Source: a virus
Length of the DNA: 20,359 bases
IMG/VR virus record: IMGVR_UViG_3300044939_000283
Location: 1-20,359 of that record
Strand: one strand, 5' to 3'
Under the pieces are notes generated by a model. The model was not told where the DNA came from and did not search any database. It saw only the letters and a program-made list of their open reading frames with translations. Every line of letters begins with the position of its first letter. Positions within the stretch are counted from its first letter, which is position 1. The translations under genes were made by a program, and so were the position numbers. Shown here in pieces: positions 6,248 to 12,295 of this stretch.

Positions 6248-8204
6248 TTTAGCAGCTATCGCGATTGAAGGAGATATTGTTGCGGTCGATCTTGAGACAT
6301 CAGGGTTAGACTGGCAGCGCAACGACGTGTTGCTCATCTCGATTGCGGATAGCTTGCAAACATCAATCGTGCTTGATGTCTCGTCGATCGATCCGCACGA
6401 ATTGCGGGCGTGGTTACATCGAAACCTGTTTGGCCGGTTGATTGTTGGTCATAATTTGAGTTTTGATCTTAAATTTTTGGCGCGGGTGTATGATTTTGAT
6501 CTTCGATCTTGCGCGTATTACGACACCATGCTTGCGGAAATTATACTTTTTGCCGGTCTCGACTACAGCAATTCACTGAAAGAAATTGTTGCACGTCGTA
6601 TCGGATTAGAACTTGACAAAACGATCCGCGCCGATTTCACCGCGTTCGGTCGAGCCTTGACGATGACCGACGCGCATTATCGGTATGCGTCACTCGATGC
6701 GCTAACAACGCTCGCAGTTCGAGAATTACAACTCGTCGATCTCAGAACGCATGAGCTAGAGAAGATTGCGGAATTAGAAATGCGCTTGTTGCCGGTCGTG
6801 GTTGAGATGGAACTTGGCGGCGTTCCGTTCGATTGGCAACGATTCGAAACATTTGTTTCCGTGTTACATGAAAAACGAACAATCGCTGAGCGGCTCATGC
6901 AAGAAGCGCTGCAACCGGCGGCGTTGAGGATCGCGGGGCACCAAGCCCGGCATACGCCGCAACTATTTATTGTTCCACAAATAATTAACATTAATAGCAA
7001 GCCGGTATGCAAAAATGGCGTCTGGAACTACGGGCAATTGTGGCCGGCGCTGCAACAGTACGGGATCGAAATTGTTGACAAAGACGGTAATCCGTCACTC
7101 TCGGCAAAAGATATGCAACGGTGGGACGCGGCGCATACGGTTGATGTCGCTATCCCGCCGGAAGCCGACGCATTGTTGCAATCATATAGACAGTATCGCA
7201 ACTCGTTGTTGAATCTCTATGCATATACCATTGCGATCCATAAACTCGATGATAGTTTTGTCAAGACGCTCAGGGAAATGTACCACAATGGCCGGTTGTA
7301 CCCGTGGTTTAAGCAGTTAGGTGCGAAAAGTACGGGGCGGTTTAGTAGCAATCTGCAACAGTTACCGAAAGACGAAAAAATCACACCGCTTGGTCTTCCA
7401 TCCTTGCGGCAATGTATCGCGGCGGAACCAGATCATTCGTTGGTGATCGCTGATTTTGCTGGTATTGAATTGGTGATTTTGGCGGATATGTCGGGTGACG
7501 AGGTGCTCGGTGATCTTATTGTCAAGTCAGCACGAGGGGAAGAAGATATTCATTTGTACGTCGTCCGGCAGGCGTTCGGCGATCTGTATCCTGAAGCGCG
7601 CAATGCAACCTTGGACAAGAAGAAAGTTGCGCCGTATTCGTTGTTGCGAAATGCGGCAAAACCAACGAGCTACGGGATCGCATACGGCATTACCGGCGTG
7701 GCGTTAAGCGATACGATCTCTCAACAATTAGCGCCGCTCGGTGTTACCTGCACGCCGGAACAGGCGCAGCAAATTATCGACAACTGGAAACAAAAGGCAT
7801 TTCGGAAAGCTGGTGCGTGGCTCGATAAAACGGCGCAGCAGGGGCAGAGGCCGGGCTATGTTCGCACCGCGTTAGGACGAAAACGCATGTTCGATCTGCG
7901 TCACGCGGATCGTAAATCGTTGTCCGCGATTGGCCGAGAAGCAAGCAACGCGCCGATTCAAGGAACCTGCGCGGATATGTTGAAGTTGGCGATGGTGTAC
8001 GTCGCGAAAGACCTCGATCCGACGCGAGCGCGATTAATTTTGACGGTGCATGATGAACTGGTGTTGCACGCAACGAATGACTACGTGCAGGAAGCGTCGA
8101 TGGTTTTGAAGCAGAGCATGGAAAAGGCAGCGCGGAAATGCATGCCACGGATGGGGCAATACGTTGTCGTCGAGCCTGCGATCTCATCGTGTTATGACAA
8201 GTAA
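6117..8204 (+). CDS. Family A DNA polymerase with 3'-5' exonuclease domain
   Basis: The product has 695 residues from ATG 6117, chosen because AAAGGAG lies 6 nt upstream; the frame is open further 5', but there it overlaps the nuclease. Proofreading motifs are DLE (58-60), HNLSFD (Asn 113, Asp 117) and YASLD (Tyr 190, Asp 194). Polymerase motifs are TGRFSSNLQQLP (406-417), motif A DFAGIEL (Asp 446, Glu 451), motif B RNAAKPTSYGIAYG (Arg 511, Lys 515, Tyr 519), NAPIQGTCAD, and motif C VHDE (Asp 646). There is no 5'-nuclease domain. Tyr 519 stands where E. coli Pol I has Phe 762 and T7 polymerase has Tyr 526. This is the phage replicase, in the same operon as primase and helicase. Confidence 0.92.
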   Translation: MNRSLKPHSVISQTIKTTPAKRIGQTLTEQVRNAKVIVASATADLAAIAIEGDIVAVDLETSGLDWQRNDVLLISIADSLQTSIVLDVSSIDPHELRAWLHRNLFGRLIVGHNLSFDLKFLARVYDFDLRSCAYYDTMLAEIILFAGLDYSNSLKEIVARRIGLELDKTIRADFTAFGRALTMTDAHYRYASLDALTTLAVRELQLVDLRTHELEKIAELEMRLLPVVVEMELGGVPFDWQRFETFVSVLHEKRTIAERLMQEALQPAALRIAGHQARHTPQLFIVPQIININSKPVCKNGVWNYGQLWPALQQYGIEIVDKDGNPSLSAKDMQRWDAAHTVDVAIPPEADALLQSYRQYRNSLLNLYAYTIAIHKLDDSFVKTLREMYHNGRLYPWFKQLGAKSTGRFSSNLQQLPKDEKITPLGLPSLRQCIAAEPDHSLVIADFAGIELVILADMSGDEVLGDLIVKSARGEEDIHLYVVRQAFGDLYPEARNATLDKKKVAPYSLLRNAAKPTSYGIAYGITGVALSDTISQQLAPLGVTCTPEQAQQIIDNWKQKAFRKAGAWLDKTAQQGQRPGYVRTALGRKRMFDLRHADRKSLSAIGREASNAPIQGTCADMLKLAMVYVAKDLDPTRARLILTVHDELVLHATNDYVQEASMVLKQSMEKAARKCMPRMGQYVVVEPAISSCYDK

Positions 8205-8487
8205 CGTCAGCACAATTGTTCGAGTTCCGCATCAGAATGCGCTAAAACGCGATCGCACAGGAAGCGTTCTAAGCAATTGTTCGTCGGGTCGTGATAGTTT
8301 GTCTTGTTGTTCGAGTGTAAAGCGTTTCTGAGCCGTTCTGTGAAGTCGTCGTTTTACCGCATTAGAACGCGGCAAACAACCGCACAAACGAGCGAAATCA
8401 CGGAATAATGCAGAAAACGCTTTACACTGTCAATCGGTCTCTTTTTGTCGCACAATGACACTAAGCATCAGAAAGCGGAGAAACGAA
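8205..8487 (+). repeat. Non-coding dyad and iteron-like region, candidate origin or operator array
   Basis: No convincing gene lies in these 283 bases. A near-perfect inverted repeat spans 8315-8330 (GTGTAAAGCGTTTCTG) and 8411-8427 (same word reversed, one extra A). The word GCGTTCTAA and relatives recur in both orientations: 8264-8272 (+), 8362-8370 (-, TTAGAACGC), 8232-8240 (-, TCAGAATGC), and CGTTCTG at 8334-8340. CAATTGTTCG occurs at 8213-8222 and 8274-8283, with TTGTTCGAG at 8307-8315. The region follows the polymerase gene and precedes dUTPase. Clustered short repeats around a dyad are typical of replication origins or multi-site operators. No DnaA box was found. Confidence 0.5.
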
Positions 8488-8937
8488 ATGGCACACAAAC
8501 CAAGCATTACCATCGTCGCACCGTCTGATCTCGACTATCGTTCGCCGCGTGACGGTGATGCCGGTATTGATTTGATTACGAGTGAAACTATCGAACTGCC
8601 GGCGTGGGAGTGGGTTGTTATCAATACCGGTTTAAAACTCGCTATTCCTGAAGGATACGTCGGGTTTGTGCGCGGTCGAAGTGGGAATGCATTCAAAGAA
8701 CGTTTGTTCGTGTTTGAGGGAACGATCGACTGTTCGTATCGCGGCGAAATTAAAGTGCTTGCGAGTTGGCAGCCTTCACACGCAACGTTTGATCATCGAC
8801 TGTCGCGAGTTGTGCAGAAAGGTCAGCGTATTGCGCAGTTGGTGATCGTTCCGTATTACGTTAGCACGCTTGTTCGAGTTGAAACGCTCGACACGACGGA
8901 ACGCGGTGAGAACGGATTTGGCAGTACGGGAGCATAA
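8488..8937 (+). CDS. dut: dUTP diphosphatase (dUTPase)
   Basis: The product has 149 residues. It hydrolyses dUTP to dUMP and diphosphate, keeping uracil out of phage DNA and supplying dUMP. All five motifs of the trimeric family are visible: GDAGIDL (near 23-29), RGRSGNA, GTIDCSYRGEI with the catalytic Asp, KGQRIAQLVI, and the C-terminal RGENGFGSTG arm. ATG 8488 was chosen because GGAG lies 8 nt upstream and motif spacing fits; ATG 8455 in the same frame would add 11 residues without a good site. The next gene starts 20 nt after the stop. It sits with the methyltransferase and ribonucleotide reductase as a nucleotide and DNA-modification cluster. Confidence 0.93.
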   Translation: MAHKPSITIVAPSDLDYRSPRDGDAGIDLITSETIELPAWEWVVINTGLKLAIPEGYVGFVRGRSGNAFKERLFVFEGTIDCSYRGEIKVLASWQPSHATFDHRLSRVVQKGQRIAQLVIVPYYVSTLVRVETLDTTERGENGFGSTGA

Positions 8938-8956
8938 TAGATCGGGGAGTGCAACG

Positions 8957-9472
8957 ATGAAGCCCGCGTTATTTATGTCACAAACCGGTGAATGGTACAC
9001 GCCGAAATGGGTTATTGACAAAGTGTCTCATGTACTCGATGGTATCGACCTTGATCCGGCCAGCAACGCGATAGCGCAAGAGATTGTGCAAGCGCGGCAC
9101 TGGTGCGGGTTTGATCATCCTGACCCGGCGATGCGTGATGGTCTTGCAATTGACTGGTCTCCGTATCGCTCTATTTACGTCAACCCGCCGTATGGTCGCG
9201 CTATCGTTCCGTTTGTGCAAAAAATTGCAAGGTATGCGCAAGACAAGCAGATGGCGGTTTTAGTTGCAGCGCGAACTGACACGCGATGGTGGCGGATGTT
9301 GACACAACACGATCACACCGTCGTCTTTTTCCGCAACCGAATATCGTTTTGGACAATTCGCGAAGACATCGCGCGGCGTTCAACCTTTCCTAGCGTGTTG
9401 TTGTGCTATCATTGCGATCTTGATCGTATCCGTGATCTGTTTTCCGATCAGGTAATCTACCGGCCCGTTTAG
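8957..9472 (+). CDS. Phage Dam-family DNA N6-adenine methyltransferase
   Basis: The product has 171 residues and belongs to the short phage 'DNA N-6-adenine-methyltransferase' (Dam) family. Motifs in order are EWYTPKWVID (12-21), DLDPAS (31-36), a GFDHPDPAMRDGL segment, the catalytic-type NPPYG (76-80), and a conserved FPSVLL (144-149) near the C-terminus. These enzymes methylate adenine using S-adenosylmethionine; family members are commonly thought to shield phage DNA from host restriction. The target site cannot be read from the sequence. GGGGAG lies 7 nt before ATG 8957; upstream starts overlap dut in another frame. A truncated relative lies antisense at 424-675. Confidence 0.85.
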   Translation: MKPALFMSQTGEWYTPKWVIDKVSHVLDGIDLDPASNAIAQEIVQARHWCGFDHPDPAMRDGLAIDWSPYRSIYVNPPYGRAIVPFVQKIARYAQDKQMAVLVAARTDTRWWRMLTQHDHTVVFFRNRISFWTIREDIARRSTFPSVLLCYHCDLDRIRDLFSDQVIYRPV

Positions 9473-9493
9473 CTTTTTGTTGCGGAGGTCTGC

Positions 9494-11404
9494 ATGTCCA
9501 CGCTCGATCTGTCATTTATTGAAGCATATCGTGATCGCCCGATCACGTGGGGATACGACGGTGTAGGTGAACTGGTGTTCTACCGCACGTACAGTCGCAA
9601 ACGTTCTGATGGTATGGCGGAGACGTGGGTAGATACGCTTAAGCGAGTAATCGAGGGAGCGCAAGAGATCGGGGCAGGATACACGCAAGACGAAGCCGAA
9701 CGTTTGTTCGACCACATGTTCAACTTTCGCGCACTGCCGGGCGGTCGCATGCTGTGGCAGTTGGGGACGGAAACGGTGCGACATCTTGGCGCTAATTCAT
9801 TGCTCAATTGTGCGTATGTTGACATTCAAACTATCGAAGATTTTTGCTTTTTGTTTGATAGTCTGATGCTTGGATGTGGTGTAGGATTTTCGACAACACA
9901 TTATGACAAGTTCCCGCCGGTCAAGCCAAACGTGACTATCAATCATAGTCCCTCTTCGGACGCGGATTTTATCGTGCCCGATAGTCGTGAGGGATGGGTG
10001 AAGTTGTTGCGTGAGGTACTCACTGCGTTTTTTGTAACTGGAAAATCATTGACCTATTCAACGTTGTTAGTGCGTCCGAAGGGAACTCTGATCAAACGGT
10101 TTGGCGGCGTGGCAAGCGGGCCGGAACCGTTGGTCAACGGCATGCAACAGATTGCGTCGCTTTTGCAGCGACGCGCTGGTCAACGCATTACGTCAATTGA
10201 TATTTTGGACATTGCGAATATTATTGGCTCCATTGTTATATCAGGCAACGTTCGTCGCTCGGCGGAAATCGCGTTAGGATTGCCGGATGACGCAGAGTTT
10301 CTAAAGGCAAAGCGATGGGATTTAGGCAGCATTCCGAATTGGCGGGCATTCTCGAATAATACCGTTATCTGTACAGATATTAACGAATTACCTGATCTCT
10401 TTTGGGAAGGGTATAACGGAAATGGTGAGCCATACGGGTTATACAATCCGTATGCAGTGCGGAAATATGGCCGTGCCGGAGAAGAATTGTTCGACCCTGC
10501 AACCGGCATCAATCCATGCGGTGAAATCCCGCTGGAAAGCTACGAGTTTTGCAATTTAAGCGAGCTGTTTTTGCCTAATTTCGATAACAAGAACCAATTT
10601 TTTGACGCTATCTATCTCCTGTATAAGCTGCAAAAAGCGATTACGCAAATGCCGTACCAGTGGGATCGGAGCCGCGAGGTTGTCCATCGCAACCAGCGGA
10701 TTGGAATGAGTATCAGCGGCTGGATGCAATGTTCGCCGAAACGGTTGAGTTGGATCAACGACGGGTATGTGCATCTCCGTTCGTTGAACAATGAACAAGT
10801 AATACCGTCGATCCGTCTGACAACAGTCAAGCCATCCGGCACGCTGTCGTTGCTAGCTGGTACAACGCCGGGTGTGCATCCCGCATTTGCACCGTATTTC
10901 ATTCGTCGAATTGCGATGGAAGCGACAAATCCGTTAGTGGATTATGCGAAATCACTGGGGTATTCGGTTGAATATCGTCGCAATTTTGATGGAAGCGAGG
11001 ACACAACTACTGTTTTAGTCGCTATTCCGTGCCGGGCACCATCGAATGCGAAAGTTGCGAAAGCAGTTTCGGCGATTGACCAGCTCGAAATGGTGAAATA
11101 TGCGGCAACAACGTGGGCGGATAATGCAGTAAGCGTGACGGTGTATTATCGCGATGATGAGTTGCCGGCGATACAGCAGTGGTTGCGCGATCATTATCAA
11201 GAGGCGATCAAATCGGTTTCATTTCTGAGACATTCGGAGCATGGGTTCGATCAGGCCCCGTATGAAGAGATTGACGAAACGACATACAAGGCGATGTGGG
11301 AAGAGATCAGGCAGCGACGGACGAAGAACGCTCGTGCTACGGTTGCGTATCAAGAAGCGACCGTGTTCGATGCCGAATGTGCCGGCGGCGTGTGCCCAAT
11401 TTGA
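9494..11404 (+). CDS. nrdJ: Class II adenosylcobalamin-dependent ribonucleotide reductase, compact
   Basis: The product has 636 residues. It reduces ribonucleotides to deoxyribonucleotides using a cobalamin-derived radical. Cys 106 (LLNCAYVDI), Cys 342 and Glu 344 in NPCGE, and Cys 353 (EFCNLSE) match the active-site residues of the monomeric Lactobacillus leichmannii enzyme, and the C-terminal CAGGVC pair (Cys 629, Cys 634) matches its redox relay. Other family landmarks are FDSLMLGCGVGFS, SGNVRRSAEI, NQRIGMSISGW and TTVKPSGT. The Lactobacillus enzyme is 739 residues; here loops after LLNCAYV and between ISGW and TTVKPSGT are visibly shorter. GCGGAGG lies upstream of ATG 9494. Two terminators follow, so it closes its operon. 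Confidence 0.9.
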   Translation: MSTLDLSFIEAYRDRPITWGYDGVGELVFYRTYSRKRSDGMAETWVDTLKRVIEGAQEIGAGYTQDEAERLFDHMFNFRALPGGRMLWQLGTETVRHLGANSLLNCAYVDIQTIEDFCFLFDSLMLGCGVGFSTTHYDKFPPVKPNVTINHSPSSDADFIVPDSREGWVKLLREVLTAFFVTGKSLTYSTLLVRPKGTLIKRFGGVASGPEPLVNGMQQIASLLQRRAGQRITSIDILDIANIIGSIVISGNVRRSAEIALGLPDDAEFLKAKRWDLGSIPNWRAFSNNTVICTDINELPDLFWEGYNGNGEPYGLYNPYAVRKYGRAGEELFDPATGINPCGEIPLESYEFCNLSELFLPNFDNKNQFFDAIYLLYKLQKAITQMPYQWDRSREVVHRNQRIGMSISGWMQCSPKRLSWINDGYVHLRSLNNEQVIPSIRLTTVKPSGTLSLLAGTTPGVHPAFAPYFIRRIAMEATNPLVDYAKSLGYSVEYRRNFDGSEDTTTVLVAIPCRAPSNAKVAKAVSAIDQLEMVKYAATTWADNAVSVTVYYRDDELPAIQQWLRDHYQEAIKSVSFLRHSEHGFDQAPYEEIDETTYKAMWEEIRQRRTKNARATVAYQEATVFDAECAGGVCPI

Positions 11405-11421
11405 TGAGATTGTGAAAGGGG

Positions 11422-11455
11422 GAGAGCGACACATATCGTCGCTCTCTTCTTTTTT
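11422..11455 (+). terminator. Rho-independent terminator after nrdJ
   Basis: GAGAGCGAC (11422-11430) pairs with GTCGCTCTC (11438-11446) around a 7-nt loop and is followed by TTCTTTTTT. It starts 18 nt past the nrdJ stop. Confidence 0.9.
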
Positions 11456-11458
11456 CCT

Positions 11459-11480
11459 CCGGCCATCGTGCCGGTTTTTT
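11459..11480 (+). terminator. Second, tandem terminator
   Basis: CCGGC (11459-11463) pairs with GCCGG (11470-11474) around CATCGT and is followed directly by six T. Two terminators in tandem insulate the replication and nucleotide genes from the packaging genes. Confidence 0.8.
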
Positions 11481-11490
11481 ATGTTTGCGT

Positions 11491-11509
11491 TTCTGTGATA
11501 GTAACAGAA
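11491..11509 (+). promoter_or_regulatory. Small dyad ahead of packaging genes
   Basis: TTCTGT (11491-11496) and ACAGAA (11504-11509) form a 6-bp dyad with a 7-nt loop, about 40 nt before the gene at 11549 and just after the terminators. A TGTGATAGT sequence inside it resembles an extended -10, but no good -35 is present. It may be an operator for a late promoter; support is weak. Confidence 0.3.
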
Positions 11510-11548
11510 CCACACTGAAACTCGCGAGAAAGTGCAGATAATCTTTCT

Positions 11549-12295
11549 ATGAAACGTCGATCTTTCGAGCAACGATTTCGCGACAAACTCGCAGAATATG
11601 AACAATCGTATGATTTGAGTTCGGTTAACAGCGCGAATGACAAAGATAATCTTCGCGCCTTGATCTCAAACGCGCTCATTATCGAGGATTTGCACGAAAT
11701 GTTACAGGAAATGAGCGATAGCCAGTCGCTCGATCCGGCAAGCATTGAAAAAACAACGCAACTTATTCAAAAATTGCTTGCGACGAATCAACAATTAGAG
11801 CGGCAGCTCGGAATAGATCGCAAAACGCGACGGGCAAGCGGATCGGATAGCGTGCCGGAGTACATCGCGGCGTTGCGAGAAGCGGCGAAACAGTTTATCG
11901 ATCAACGATTGACACGGGTTATCTGCCCAAAATGTCACGTCATGGTTGGTCGGTTTGCTCCGGTACACGATCACACACGATACGTTGTCGCATTTCAATG
12001 TTCGCAATGTGGCGACATGGTGGCGATCGAACGTGATGAACGCTCGGTTTGGTTCGATCTAAAGCCGCGGGAATACAAATGGCGGAAAAACTATCCGGTT
12101 TCGATCCGGCCCGCGAAAGCGCGAAAGATCAATCCAATCGTGACGGGCAACGTAGCAGGCGTCGTGTTGGAAAGCGAGTCGGAAGAACAAGAACCAGCGA
12201 CGCCCGCGCAAGAACGTATCGAAATCGAAGATGCGACCGTCGTTATTAACGATAAAGAAGTAGCAGATCATGGCAATAACACAGAAATTAACTGA
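11549..12295 (+). CDS. Putative terminase small subunit with zinc ribbon
   Basis: The product has 248 residues and lies directly upstream of, and overlaps by 26 nt, the large terminase gene, the usual place of the small subunit that recognises packaging sites. The N-terminal third is helical (FRDKLAEYEQSYDL, then NDKDNLRALISNALIIEDLHEML), a pattern seen in small-terminase-like phage proteins. Residues about 125-157 hold a four-cysteine zinc ribbon (CPKC ... CSQC) that could bind DNA or a partner. The C-terminus is Glu-rich and probably disordered. The ribosome site before ATG 11549 is weak. The role is inferred from position and fold pattern; a general DNA-binding accessory protein is the main alternative. 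Confidence 0.55.
   Translation: MKRRSFEQRFRDKLAEYEQSYDLSSVNSANDKDNLRALISNALIIEDLHEMLQEMSDSQSLDPASIEKTTQLIQKLLATNQQLERQLGIDRKTRRASGSDSVPEYIAALREAAKQFIDQRLTRVICPKCHVMVGRFAPVHDHTRYVVAFQCSQCGDMVAIERDERSVWFDLKPREYKWRKNYPVSIRPAKARKINPIVTGNVAGVVLESESEEQEPATPAQERIEIEDATVVINDKEVADHGNNTEIN

Noticed and set aside
8421-8462. Promoter before dut (TTTACA / GACACT)
   Set aside because: Spacing and -10 match are poor, and TTTACAC is part of the inverted repeat.
11475-11502. Promoter before the terminase genes (TGTGATAGT as extended -10)
   Set aside because: No acceptable -35 at 16-18 bp; listed only as a weak dyad.
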